From the NCBI RefSeq assembly GCF_001682855.1, contig NZ_MAQW01000001.1, positions 899,084 through 963,083 of the forward strand: 64,000 bases of DNA, given 5' to 3'. Both the position numbers and the translations under genes were made by a program. Positions within the stretch are counted from its first letter, which is position 1; each line of letters opens with the position of its first letter. The stretch comes from Bacillus sp. FJAT-27264 (lineage in GTDB: Bacteria > Bacillota > Bacilli > Paenibacillales > Paenibacillaceae). Below the pieces are notes generated by a model, which was given only the letters and a program-made list of their open reading frames with translations, searched no databases and was not told the origin of the DNA. This document shows, piece by piece, positions 44,534 through 53,630 of this stretch.

Positions 44534-45439
44534 ATGAAAAATCAAACCTCCCGAAACCAAATGCTGTACACCCTTGGCTTCCTGTTCTTCCTGATTTCTG
44601 CTTTCGCCGCTTTTTTTACGGGAGTGAAGGTTGGCGCAGATAAAACTGAAGCAAAATACGAACACCTCCAGGAGGCCAAGAGCCCAGAGGAATCTTCTGG
44701 ATCATACCAGCAGCAGGATCTTGTTACTTTCTATCATAACGTATTTTTGCCTTATCGGGAATTCAAGCGCAGCTGGAACATTGAAGTCGACAAGCTCACT
44801 CGAAGTACGGATGCCCGTGAAAACGCCGCCACGCTTAAGAACCTGGGTATCCTTGCCGACAAACAGTACAAAAAGGTCAACCAAGACTCTTTTTTCACCA
44901 ATTCGCCGCTGCTTCAGCAGTCTCAACTGAATATCCTAAAAAGTCTGACCCTCTTCTCTCAGGCCTCCAGTAAGGTATCTGCCAGTGCAGGGGGAACGGA
45001 AACTGCCAAGCTGCTTAAAGGTGATCCTTTTACAGTCAGCGCGGTTAAATTCGGCCTGCAGTCACAAAAACAGTTCTACGATTCCATGCTGAAGTGGGGA
45101 GCCAGAGCCAATAGTAAGATCCCCGCCTCCACCAAGGAGATCAAAACGCTAAGCTTTATCCAATGGAAGAAGATGCCGTTACTGCTCAAAAATGCGACAA
45201 TTGCGGATATGCTGCTGAACCGGGGGATATTTGCGGGGTACGATCCCCAGGACATCACAGCAAAAGTGGACGATATGATTTACTCCGGCACTGCAAGCTC
45301 GCTCAAGCTCGCAGACGTTCAGTCGTCTCTGACGCTGCTGATTTCGACAGGTGCTGTTCAGGAACAGGATTTCATCAAGTGGCGGGAACAATATTATCCT
45401 AAGGAAACGATTCCCCAGCTCCCGTTCTTTTATGAATAA
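44534..45439 (+). CDS. Conserved hypothetical protein with N-terminal membrane anchor
   Basis: A 301-residue protein. One transmembrane helix near the N-terminus (about 11-32, LYTLGFLFFLISAFAAFFTG), then a helical, mostly hydrophilic exterior region. No family was recognised. ATG at 44534 after AAGGAG is chosen over an upstream ATG. Its gene diverges from the CPBP protease gene. Confidence 0.55.
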   Translation: MKNQTSRNQMLYTLGFLFFLISAFAAFFTGVKVGADKTEAKYEHLQEAKSPEESSGSYQQQDLVTFYHNVFLPYREFKRSWNIEVDKLTRSTDARENAATLKNLGILADKQYKKVNQDSFFTNSPLLQQSQLNILKSLTLFSQASSKVSASAGGTETAKLLKGDPFTVSAVKFGLQSQKQFYDSMLKWGARANSKIPASTKEIKTLSFIQWKKMPLLLKNATIADMLLNRGIFAGYDPQDITAKVDDMIYSGTASSLKLADVQSSLTLLISTGAVQEQDFIKWREQYYPKETIPQLPFFYE

Positions 45440-45512
45440 GACCAGTTACTGCATCATAACGAAAAATGAGGCTCACTTCAAGCAGACGTAAGACTCATAC
45501 TGCAAAAGCCTA

Positions 45513-45542
45513 TTGACACATTTGGCATGACCATGTTACATT
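45513..45542 (+). promoter_or_regulatory. Promoter of the serA T-box leader
   Basis: TTGACA (45513-45518) and TACATT (45537-45542), 18-nt spacing, just before the T-box leader. Confidence 0.6.
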
Positions 45543-45549
45543 ATGAAAA

Positions 45550-45816
45550 ATTAATCAAGAAAAAGCGATGATGGAACAAAGACGATGCTAGTCTACAGAG
45601 AGCCGGTGGTTGGTGCAAACCGGTGACGAACAGAACTCTTTAGCGCTCCTGAGATATTGTATCGAAGTTAAGTAGATGCAATCGGATCACTCCGTTACCA
45701 GTGTGGCCTATGCAGGCCATTGAGGCTGCTTCTGACAAGGAGCAGTGAATTAGGGTGGTACCACGACAACTCTCGTCCCTTACTACGGCAGTAGTATGGG
45801 GTTGAGAGTTTTTTTG
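45550..45816 (+). promoter_or_regulatory. T-box riboswitch (serine type) of serA
   Basis: A T-box leader that senses uncharged tRNA. Recognisable: the distal stem I region GAGAGCCGGTGGTTGGTG (45598-45615), the antiterminator bulge AGGGTGGTACCACG (45752-45765) and a terminator (45768-45816) with AACTCTC/GAGAGTT and TACTAC/GTAGTA pairs and a U-run. The specifier is probably UCU (45637-45639), a serine codon, just before TAGC that can pair with GCTA (45587-45590). The remaining 220 nt to serA carry no gene. Confidence 0.85.
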
Positions 45817-46039
45817 TATCTCCAGCGTCCCGATATCCTTCTCTCATACGGGCTATTGTCTTATCTTCGCGGGATAGCTATATCCAATTTCTTTGATGCG
45901 ACACCGCGTTGCTTCGTTATTTTTGTAGCGTTCTTCTTCATGGCTGTAACAAAACAAGATACTACAGGTACTGTGGACCGCCCTTTCGGGGGCATCCTCA
46001 ACATAAAAAGCTTTCTAATCATAAGGAGGAAGAGAAACC

Positions 46040-47632
46040 ATGTTTAAAGTATTAGTATCGGATCCGATCAGTGATTTGGGGATTCAGCAGTTGATGGATG
46101 CAAATGATGTAACGGTTGACAAGAAAACAGGACTTAGCGAAGACGAACTCATTGCGATTATTGGGGAATACGACGGCCTGCTCGTACGCAGTCAAACAAC
46201 AGTTACTGAAAAAATCATTGAAGCCGGCAGCAAGCTGAAAGTCATTGGCCGCGCTGGCGTGGGCGTTGACAACATCAAGCTGGATGCTGCTACCCAGCGC
46301 GGGGTAGTTGTTATTAACGCTCCGGATGGTAACACAATTACAACTTGTGAGCATGCTTTTGCCATGATGATGGCTCTTGCCCGTCACATTCCACAAGCGT
46401 ATGCCAAGACTATTGGCGGCACTTGGGATAGAAAGTCTTTCCTCGGCGTTGAGCTGCGCGGTAAGACACTCGGCGTACTCGGTATGGGCCGGATCGGGAG
46501 CGAAGTAGCCAAACGTGCCAAAGCCTTCGGTATGAGCATTCTGGCATATGACCCGTTCCTGACAGCTGATCGTGCTGAGAAGCTCGAAGTTACGCTGGCT
46601 TCTGTAGATGATATCGTTCGAAATGCAGATTTCATGACGGTTCATACTCCACTGACACCAGAAACACGTCATATGATTGCCCGTCCGCAGTTCGAAGTAA
46701 TGAAAAAAGGCATGCGCATTGTTAACTGTGCCCGCGGCGGCGTTATTGACGAGCTTGCACTGGTAGAAGCGATTGACAGCGGTATTGTTGCTGGAGCCGC
46801 CTTTGACGTATTTGAGAAGGAACCGCCTGAAGCTGACCACCCGTTCCTCTCCCATCCGAAAATTATTGTAACGCCGCATCTGGGTGCTTCGACCGTTGAA
46901 GCCCAAGAAAACGTTGCAATCGACGTTTCGGAGCAGGTACTCAATATCCTGCGTAACGAACCGTTCATTAATGCTGTTAACATTCCGCCGGTAGCACCAA
47001 GCGTAATGAACAAGCTGCAGCCTTACTTTAACCTTGGTGAGAGACTGGGGAGCTTTGCGACCCAAATCACCGACGCAGCCATCCGTGAAATTCACGTCGA
47101 ATATGCCGGAGACCTCTCGGATGTGGATACACAGCCGCTGACCCGCTACATCGTGAAAGGTGTGCTTTCCCGTCACTTTGCTGGGGATGTTAATATTGTC
47201 AACTCCATGCATCTGGCCAAGACTCGCGATGTGAATGTTGTTGTGACTAAAGCTTCCAAAACAAAAGGCTTCACCAACCTCATCACCGTGACTTTGAAAG
47301 CCGAGCATGATGAAGAGCGTCTCGTAGCCGGTACCCTGCTTCAAGGCTATGGCGAGCGGATCGTACGTGTGAATAAATTCCCGGTTGATATTGCGCCGGA
47401 AGGTCATCAACTCGTCATCTCGCACAATGACAAACCGGGCATCATCGGTCTGGTAGGAACGCTGCTGGGTGAGAACAATGTCAATATCGCCTCCATGCAG
47501 GTTGGACGCAAAATCGTTGGCGGTGCAGCAATCATGCTGCTCACTGTTGACAAAGCCGTTCCACAAGACGTGCTGGTGAAGCTGGCTGGACTTCCAGAGA
47601 TCAATACTGCTGAGGAAATTGTTCTGCTGTAG
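46040..47632 (+). CDS. serA: D-3-phosphoglycerate dehydrogenase
   Basis: First enzyme of serine synthesis, oxidising 3-phosphoglycerate. 530 residues: substrate-binding domain with [11 protein letters not shown] domain with [16 protein letters not shown], catalytic RCARGG-type [10 protein letters not shown] and the His in TPHLGAST, then an intervening domain and a C-terminal ACT domain ([20 protein letters not shown]) that usually binds serine. SD AAGGAGG. Controlled by the T-box upstream. Confidence 0.97.
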   Translation: MFKVLVSDPISDLGIQQLMDANDVTVDKKTGLSEDELIAIIGEYDGLLVRSQTTVTEKIIEAGSKLKVIGRAGVGVDNIKLDAATQRGVVVINAPDGNTITTCEHAFAMMMALARHIPQAYAKTIGGTWDRKSFLGVELRGKTLGVLGMGRIGSEVAKRAKAFGMSILAYDPFLTADRAEKLEVTLASVDDIVRNADFMTVHTPLTPETRHMIARPQFEVMKKGMRIVNCARGGVIDELALVEAIDSGIVAGAAFDVFEKEPPEADHPFLSHPKIIVTPHLGASTVEAQENVAIDVSEQVLNILRNEPFINAVNIPPVAPSVMNKLQPYFNLGERLGSFATQITDAAIREIHVEYAGDLSDVDTQPLTRYIVKGVLSRHFAGDVNIVNSMHLAKTRDVNVVVTKASKTKGFTNLITVTLKAEHDEERLVAGTLLQGYGERIVRVNKFPVDIAPEGHQLVISHNDKPGIIGLVGTLLGENNVNIASMQVGRKIVGGAAIMLLTVDKAVPQDVLVKLAGLPEINTAEEIVLL

Positions 47633-47673
47633 GTTAATGCTACTGCCTGAAATGCTATTCTTATAGATATAAC

Positions 47674-47710
47674 AAGAAGCCATCTCCGCTCTTTAGCGGG
47701 GTGGCTTCTT
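47674..47710 (+). terminator. Terminator of serA
   Basis: Hairpin with 16-17-nt arms (AAGAAGCC...GGCTTCTT, loop CTTT) 42 nt after serA; a weak U-run follows. Confidence 0.7.
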
Positions 47711-47826
47711 GCATTTTACTGAAGAACATGGGATCACACTTTTCTTAGATTCCATTTTAAATATGACATCAACTGACATATTAATATGATAGACTTGAAC
47801 TATAACACTTAAGGAGGACAAGTGAT

Positions 47827-48813
47827 ATGAGAGCTGACCGGCTCGTTTCTATATTACTGCTGCTGCAGAATCGCGGCAAAATGACCTCCCGTGACCTTGC
47901 GCAAACGCTGGAGGTGTCCGAGCGGACGATATTTCGTGACATGGAAGCGCTCAGCACAGCCGGCATTCCCGTACTGGCAGAGCGGGGACGAGAAGGCGGC
48001 TGGATGCTTACCGAGGGCTACAGAACCTCCCTGACAGGCATGAAGCCTAAAGAGATTGCTTCCCTCCTGCTATCTGCCGACTCTACGATTCTTAGCGACC
48101 TAGGTATCGAAGAGGACTTCTCATCTGCCGCCCGCAAGCTGGAGGCCGTAGCAGCCCCACATTACAGCAGTTCCACTCTTGAATCGGTTCAACGGATTCA
48201 TGTGGACGGCGCAAGCTGGCACCCCTCGGATGAGGCCTATCCTTTCTTGACGCTGTTACAGGATGCCCTTTGGCACGATCGTGTTGTCAAAATAACATAT
48301 CTGCGCAATGACGAAACTAGTGAACGACTAATTCATCCACTCGGACTCGTAACTAAGCGCGGAGTTTGGTATGTCGTTGCAGAAAGTAGTGGGGAGCTAC
48401 GGACCTTCCGGGTGTCCAGACTGCAGCATGCAGAGCACACAGATGATTTTTTCAAGCGCCCGGAAGATTTCGATCTTGGCCAGTATTGGAGACAATCCAC
48501 TCAGGCCTTCAAATCTGCCTTGCCGAGTTATCCAGCCACCGTGCTGATACGGGAAGAAACAATGAAAGAATTCGAACGGGAGAGATATCTTACTGTAAAA
48601 AACACTACCCCGTCCTCCCACGCCGGTTGGCTAGAGATTGAGGTCGATTTCAACGCCCTGGAGTGGGCCTGCCGGGTACTTTTGTCTTATGGGTCCAGTG
48701 TCCTTGCCCTCTCACCGCAGGTACTGCAGGAGCAAGTACGACAAGCACTAGCAGATACCACCGCACTATATGAGTCTTTTGGACAGAATTTAGCCAAAAA
48801 TTGTCCCGAATAG
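47827..48813 (+). CDS. WYL-domain transcriptional regulator
   Basis: A 328-residue DeoR-like regulator: N-terminal HTH (RADRLVSILLLLQNRGKMTS, then LEVSERTIFRDMEAL) and a WYL ligand-sensing domain around residues 140-200 (HPLGLVTKRGVWYVVAES). The gene was preceded by AAGGAGG. Its target genes cannot be deduced; no obvious divergent partner exists. Confidence 0.88.
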   Translation: MRADRLVSILLLLQNRGKMTSRDLAQTLEVSERTIFRDMEALSTAGIPVLAERGREGGWMLTEGYRTSLTGMKPKEIASLLLSADSTILSDLGIEEDFSSAARKLEAVAAPHYSSSTLESVQRIHVDGASWHPSDEAYPFLTLLQDALWHDRVVKITYLRNDETSERLIHPLGLVTKRGVWYVVAESSGELRTFRVSRLQHAEHTDDFFKRPEDFDLGQYWRQSTQAFKSALPSYPATVLIREETMKEFERERYLTVKNTTPSSHAGWLEIEVDFNALEWACRVLLSYGSSVLALSPQVLQEQVRQALADTTALYESFGQNLAKNCPE

Positions 48814-48901
48814 CATTTATGTCAGTTCTTACAATAGACCTATCCCCCTTTAATCGCCTATAATATTACAATACATAACATTAAAGGGGGACATATTTCC
48901 T

Positions 48902-50152
48902 ATGGACTGGATGTACAAGCTGCCTTTGAAACAAAGAATTGTCGCCGGATGCTACCTGGTTGCCGCTTTATTCTCCATCCCTGTTTTGGTTACATTTATT
49001 ATTCTCGGCAAAATTGTTATGGGAATCATTCTGGTGGTCCTGCTTGCAACCCTGACTTACCCTCTTTCTCGCTTTGTCGAGAGAACGCTTACATCTTCAT
49101 TCGATGACATCTCCAATGTGACCCATACGATCTCCAAAGGAGACTTTACGCATAGGGCTGATGAGAATGGCTCCATGGGTGATATCAGCCGCTCCTTTAA
49201 TACGATGATCGATAAATTGAAGACTATTTTGACCGATGCCTCACAGATTACCCGTCAGGTTATGGATGCCAGCCGCGGTATCGAAGACAAGAATCAGAAT
49301 CTGAAAATCGTCATGTCCCAGGTGGCAACCTCATCTAATGAACTGGCTCAGGGTGCCAACGAGATTTCCAGTGACATTGCCGGCATGATTGATTCTATTA
49401 AAGATATTGAGACCAAGGTCTCCGACTACGCACATTCAACCAAAGAAATGAACAAGAAATCTATACATACGCTGGAATTGGTAGAGCAAGGTCGCCAGTC
49501 GGTGGATACCCAAGCAGAAGGCATGCGCAAGAATATCGAAGCTACACAAAAAGTGGCCGATACCATTGATGCTCTCTCCCATAATGCTCGCGGTATCACC
49601 ATGATTACAAAGACAATCACCGAAATTGCAGAACAGACCAACCTGTTGTCCCTAAACGCTTCCATCGAAGCAGCCCGTGCCGGAGAGCATGGTCGCGGGT
49701 TCGCCGTGGTAGCCCAGGAAGTACGCAAACTGGCAGAGGAATCTACCGCCTCGACCAAAGAGGTTTTCGGCCTGGTACGAAGCATTGAAGCTGACATTAA
49801 GGAAGCTATTGCGAACATTACCATCAACGAGGAAGTCGTTCAGGTACAGAATGAAATGATCATTCAGACTGCACAGATTTTCGGGCAAATTGTACAAAGT
49901 GTACAGTACATTACTGAGCAAATCGCCGCCTTCTCTTCGGAAAGCGACCTGATGCTGGATAGCGCCCTTAAGATCTCCACAGCGATTGAGAATATCTCAG
50001 CAATTACCGAGCAGACAGCAGCCAGCACTGAAGAGGTCTCTGCATCGATGAGTGAGCAGATCCATGCCCTGCAATCCGTTGCGGATGAGAGTGAAAAAAT
50101 GACGTCAGCCGTCTTCCAATTGCAAAAAACGATCCATATTTTTAAATTTTAG
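48902..50152 (+). CDS. Methyl-accepting chemotaxis protein without an external sensor domain
   Basis: A 416-residue receptor: two adjacent membrane helices (about 13-36 and 37-58) with almost no loop, a HAMP-like linker, and the signalling domain. The conserved hairpin tip is [20 protein letters not shown] with [18 protein letters not shown]. It lacks a periplasmic ligand domain, so it must sense something in the membrane or cytoplasm, or respond through other receptors. Possible methylation by CheR (18367). Confidence 0.9.
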   Translation: MDWMYKLPLKQRIVAGCYLVAALFSIPVLVTFIILGKIVMGIILVVLLATLTYPLSRFVERTLTSSFDDISNVTHTISKGDFTHRADENGSMGDISRSFNTMIDKLKTILTDASQITRQVMDASRGIEDKNQNLKIVMSQVATSSNELAQGANEISSDIAGMIDSIKDIETKVSDYAHSTKEMNKKSIHTLELVEQGRQSVDTQAEGMRKNIEATQKVADTIDALSHNARGITMITKTITEIAEQTNLLSLNASIEAARAGEHGRGFAVVAQEVRKLAEESTASTKEVFGLVRSIEADIKEAIANITINEEVVQVQNEMIIQTAQIFGQIVQSVQYITEQIAAFSSESDLMLDSALKISTAIENISAITEQTAASTEEVSASMSEQIHALQSVADESEKMTSAVFQLQKTIHIFKF

Positions 50153-50193
50153 AATTTGTCATAGAAATTTTATTTTTATTGCTTACAGCACAG

Positions 50194-50227
50194 AACTGCC
50201 GTATAAGCTCTACCCCATACGGCAGTT
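50194..50227 (+). terminator. Terminator of the chemotaxis receptor gene
   Basis: 10-bp stem AACTGCCGTA/TACGGCAGTT with a 14-nt loop and a T-run. The following stretch to 50657 is AT-rich with no gene. Confidence 0.85.
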
Positions 50228-50657
50228 TTTTATTTTATGAAATGTTTGCATTATATCACTTTCAGAACTTTTTGAAAGTCCATAACCACAATCAAAGTTT
50301 ATCCTTCCACCTCTTACATACCCTACTTTCAACCTATCCCCTCCTGTGTAGTCCAAAATAAATTGAGCACTTGGATTCATTGTCTTTCATAAAAAGCATC
50401 ACCAAAAATCTTGATCCAACTAATTTCTTCAATTAATATCTAATCTTGTCTATCCAATAGTTTTCATCTTATTTGCATTTTTACACCAATCCCTCAAATG
50501 CAATCTTGCTTCCCCTCCTGATTAGACACTTGTTTTAGGCCTATTTTGCAACCGTATTCTAATTACAATGCACCCTTGGATACATTTTAAAATAAACTAA
50601 ATTCCTACTTTCTTTCATATTTTTCGTCAAATTCCGAGTTCATTTGTGTAAAATATA

Positions 50658-50684
50658 TTGACAAAGACGAGCTAGGAATATAAT
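50658..50684 (+). promoter_or_regulatory. Promoter of the c-di-GMP riboswitch operon
   Basis: Perfect TTGACA (50658-50663) and TATAAT (50679-50684), with a shorter than usual 15-nt spacing. Transcription would start near 50691, 36 nt before the aptamer. Confidence 0.65.
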
Positions 50685-50726
50685 GTAAAGGAAAATTATT
50701 CTTATAATTAGTTATAAAATTTATAT

Positions 50727-50806
50727 GGGCAAAATTCCTGAAAAGGAATGACGCAAAGCCATGGATCTACAGCCTCATTTTTTTGGGGCCATGACTGCCA
50801 GGTTGC
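50727..50806 (+). promoter_or_regulatory. c-di-GMP-I (GEMM) riboswitch
   Basis: Matches the GEMM-I aptamer pattern in order: GGGCAAA (50727-50733), a hairpin ATTCC-TGAAA-GGAAT ending in a GAAA-like loop, GACGCAAAGCCA (50750-50761), GATCTAC, the second hairpin and ATGACTGCCAGGTTGC (50791-50806). The GCAA and TTGC ends can close the P1 stem. The terminator downstream (50865-50894) forms the expression platform. Ligand binding is inferred from family knowledge. Confidence 0.85.
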
Positions 50807-50864
50807 AGAGAAAACCAGGAGGATCGACTTATTTTTGCGGTCTTATTGGCGGTTTTTTGCTACC

Positions 50865-50894
50865 AACCTGTGCTCCATTATTCGAGCACAGGTT
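50865..50894 (+). terminator. Riboswitch terminator
   Basis: Perfect 11-bp stem (50865-50875 with 50884-50894) followed by TTGTTGTTTC. The sequence CAACCTG at 50864-50870, starting in its 5' arm, is complementary to CAGGTTG (50799-50805) of the aptamer, giving two mutually exclusive folds. Confidence 0.75.
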
Positions 50895-51004
50895 TTGTTG
50901 TTTCTTTGTACCCGTTAGGATCGTTCTAATCATTTGGCACTACCAGAACGATAATATAATTATCTTTTACTTAACCCAATTCATTTACTTGAGAGGTGTT
51001 TTTT

Positions 51005-52633
51005 TTGAAGACAGTCGCAGATTATATGGCGGAGGCACTACGTAACCTCGGAGTAACCCATTCATTTGGTATTATTGGTAAATCTATTTGTCCCTTAGTT
51101 CTAAAGATGGTGGATTACGGTATTGAGTTTATTCCTGGAAGACATGAATCCAGTTCCGGCTTTGAAGCCGCGGGCTATGCCCTCAAGACTGGTGGACTAG
51201 GCGTTGCTTTCGGGACATCCGGTCCCGGAGGAACGAACCTGCTTACTGCAGCGGCCCATGCCAAGGCAAATAACCTTCCGGTGTTGTTTATTACAGGGCA
51301 TCAATCCATAAAAGAATTAGGTATTCCGCAATGTCAGGATTCTTCCTCATATCTGGCTGATCTTGCCGATATGTTCAAACCAGCTACCCTGTTCAGCAAG
51401 CTTGTAGAACGTGGCGATAACTTAAGCACCATTTTCAATCATGCTATCTCTATTGCTCTGAGCGGTACCCGTGGTCCCGTTCATCTTTGCTTGCCGTTCG
51501 ACGTTCAGACTGAACTGCTGGAAGAATTCCCGGTAGTTTACCCAGAGCGTGAGTCGCTCGTCAGCATCTCCAATTTTGACCGTGTAATCAACGCTATCAA
51601 CAATGCTGAGAACCCGCTGATTATTGCCGGTAAAGGTGTTAACCGTTCCGGGGCTCACAAAGAGCTGATCGAACTGGCTGAAACATTCAACATCCCTGTC
51701 GTGACTTCTCCTGGCGGCAAAGGTGCTATTCCTTGGGATCACCCGCTGTATCACGGTCCTGTCGGTGTCGGCGGATGTACACATGGCGATGACATGCTGA
51801 ATCGTAGTGATTTGTATATCGTGCTGGGCTCCCGACTGAGTGATATGACCATCTGTAATCTCAAACGCGAGAACCATCCAGAGACATTAATTCAGTTCGA
51901 TAGCGATTCTACGTTTGTAGGCAAAATTCTGACCTCCAAAACTATACCGGTCACCGGGGATCTGCGTGATAATCTTGTGTATTATCTTGAACACCTGGAT
52001 AGAGATTCAGTGACCAAACATAATACTCCAAGTTATAACTATCGTGAAGAACTGCCTGAGCTTCCAGGCCTCTCTCTCGCTTCAGTTATGAGCGTGATGA
52101 GTGATTTTATTCCATACAACAACACTGTGTTCGTGGATGATGGAAGCCATGGCTTTAATGCCGTTAAATGGTATAACGTTAAAAAACCGGGCAGTTTTGT
52201 GTTCGATGCCTATTTTGCCTGCATGGGTAACGCAATTGGCATGGCTATCGGCGCCAAGGTTGCATCACCGGATGAAACGATCTTCTGTGTGACTGGCGAT
52301 GGATGCTTTATGATGCTGGGCGCAGAGATTAATACAGCAGTATGTAAGGATATCCCGGTTATTTTCATCGTTGTGAACAACATGCAGCTGGATATGGCGC
52401 TTAAAGGTATGGAGAAGACTACGGGCCGAATTGACGGAACCCTATTTGAAGTCCCAATGGACGCGGTGAAGTTCGGCGAATCGCTTGGAGCAACCGGATA
52501 TCGCTGTGAAACTTTGGAACAATTCTCCGCGGCGATCGCAGATGCGGTAGCCTTGAACAAGGTCGCGGTAATCGAACTGTTGACAGACCGTGACGAAGTA
52601 CCACCTACAGCACACCGCGTAGTAAATCTTTAA
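51005..52633 (+). CDS. Thiamine-diphosphate-dependent enzyme, acetolactate-synthase-like
   Basis: A 542-residue ThDP enzyme. The catalytic Glu is in RHESSSG (Glu48), followed by the phosphate-binding GTSGPGGTN, and the ThDP/metal motif GDG (near 431-433) to NN (near 458-459). It looks like the acetolactate synthase/benzaldehyde lyase/sulfopyruvate decarboxylase superfamily, but no FAD or ilvN partner is seen, so a carboligase or decarboxylase with another substrate is likely. TTG at 51005 after GAGAGGTG is the start. First gene of the riboswitch operon. Confidence 0.88.
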   Translation: MKTVADYMAEALRNLGVTHSFGIIGKSICPLVLKMVDYGIEFIPGRHESSSGFEAAGYALKTGGLGVAFGTSGPGGTNLLTAAAHAKANNLPVLFITGHQSIKELGIPQCQDSSSYLADLADMFKPATLFSKLVERGDNLSTIFNHAISIALSGTRGPVHLCLPFDVQTELLEEFPVVYPERESLVSISNFDRVINAINNAENPLIIAGKGVNRSGAHKELIELAETFNIPVVTSPGGKGAIPWDHPLYHGPVGVGGCTHGDDMLNRSDLYIVLGSRLSDMTICNLKRENHPETLIQFDSDSTFVGKILTSKTIPVTGDLRDNLVYYLEHLDRDSVTKHNTPSYNYREELPELPGLSLASVMSVMSDFIPYNNTVFVDDGSHGFNAVKWYNVKKPGSFVFDAYFACMGNAIGMAIGAKVASPDETIFCVTGDGCFMMLGAEINTAVCKDIPVIFIVVNNMQLDMALKGMEKTTGRIDGTLFEVPMDAVKFGESLGATGYRCETLEQFSAAIADAVALNKVAVIELLTDRDEVPPTAHRVVNL

Positions 52634-52648
52634 TCAGGGGGCCAATTT

Positions 52649-53029
52649 ATGAGCGACAATTTGAACAAAAATATCAATAGTGGTCTCAACCACTTTGCTA
52701 ACTTATCAGGAGAGTATGGAGCCAAGGCCTTGGCTCCTATTAAAGACCATTTTCCAGATCTGGCTGAATACATTATGGGCGCCGCCTACGGCGACATTTT
52801 TCAGCGTAACACGATCGGAGATGACTGGAAAGAAGTTGCAGTGATCTCCGCCTTGATTGCTATGGGACAATACGAACAACTAGGCGTTCATTATGTTATG
52901 GCGCTAAGCGTAGGTGTCACTGAGGAACAACTTAAAGGTGTTCTGCTTCATTTGGTACCAGCTCTAGGAGCTCCGCGTGTAATTAGCGCCTTTAATGTGT
53001 TGCTCGAAGTTTTAGAAGAAGTGAAGTAA
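52649..53029 (+). CDS. Carboxymuconolactone decarboxylase (CMD) family protein
   Basis: A 126-residue all-helical protein of the CMD family. The conserved pattern EVAVISALIAMGQYEQLGVH and the region GVTEEQLKGVLLHLVPALGAPR match the family core. The CxxC of the peroxidase-type subgroup (AhpD) is missing, so it more resembles PcaC-like decarboxylases or non-enzymatic relatives. SD GGGGG; it follows the ThDP gene by 15 nt, so it is clearly co-transcribed. Confidence 0.78.
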   Translation: MSDNLNKNINSGLNHFANLSGEYGAKALAPIKDHFPDLAEYIMGAAYGDIFQRNTIGDDWKEVAVISALIAMGQYEQLGVHYVMALSVGVTEEQLKGVLLHLVPALGAPRVISAFNVLLEVLEEVK

Positions 53030-53197
53030 TATCTGTTTAATTCAAAAATTTACATTTTTCGACTTTCTCATTGTAATTCTATCAATCATATGCTATTAAT
53101 ATAGTTAAATTATCCCAAAAATAAGTATAATATCGATTGCCGAAAATAGTGAATCGAAGTTTTTGGATAAAACTAATTTATAGGAGCGATGAAACGA

Positions 53198-53548
53198 ATG
53201 GGTAAATTTATTTTGAACACAGATTCTGTTAAGAAGATTATCAATGTCGAATTGGATGGCACGTTCTCTGAAGAGGATGGCATCAAATCCATTCAAGCTT
53301 ATCAGCAAACCATTAACCCGATCACTCCAGCAGACTATGAGCTACACTTTGATTGCAGAAAGCTTAACGTTACCGCTCCTAATGTTGTACCTCTTCTGGA
53401 GGGATGCTTCGTCATGATCCATAAGGATGGCTTTGTCAAAGTGAAGCTGACCCTTGAGAATAACCCTATTCTTAAAATGCAATTGGCACGTTTGGGCCGT
53501 AAAGCAGGTCTGGACAACCTGGAAATTATCTCTACAGTTACTGCATAA
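53198..53548 (+). CDS. Small protein of unknown function, possibly STAS-like
   Basis: A 116-residue soluble protein beginning MGKFILNTDSVKKIINVELD. Alternating beta and helix segments (KLNVTAPNVVPLLEG; GFVKVKLTLENN) recall STAS/SpoIIAA-type folds, but with no phosphorylatable signature, so this is a guess. ATG at 53198 sits at the right distance from AGGAG; the ATG nine nt earlier is too close. A 159-nt AT-rich gap without a gene separates it from the CMD gene. Confidence 0.6.
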   Translation: MGKFILNTDSVKKIINVELDGTFSEEDGIKSIQAYQQTINPITPADYELHFDCRKLNVTAPNVVPLLEGCFVMIHKDGFVKVKLTLENNPILKMQLARLGRKAGLDNLEIISTVTA

Positions 53549-53630
53549 AACACACAACTTCATATTCAGCCTGTATCTTACCTGCTCATGCAACGATCCA
53601 TCAGCTCATCACTAATAAGGGGGCAATTCA

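Noticed and set aside
46052..47683. 543-codon open frame antisense to serA
   Set aside because: It lies exactly opposite serA, whose product is unmistakable. The antisense sequence has no recognisable motif and is rich in Cys, His and Asn in the way typical of shadow frames.
50761..51045. 94-codon plus-strand frame overlapping the riboswitch
   Set aside because: It begins inside the aptamer and runs through the terminator into the ThDP gene in another frame. No ribosome site precedes it.
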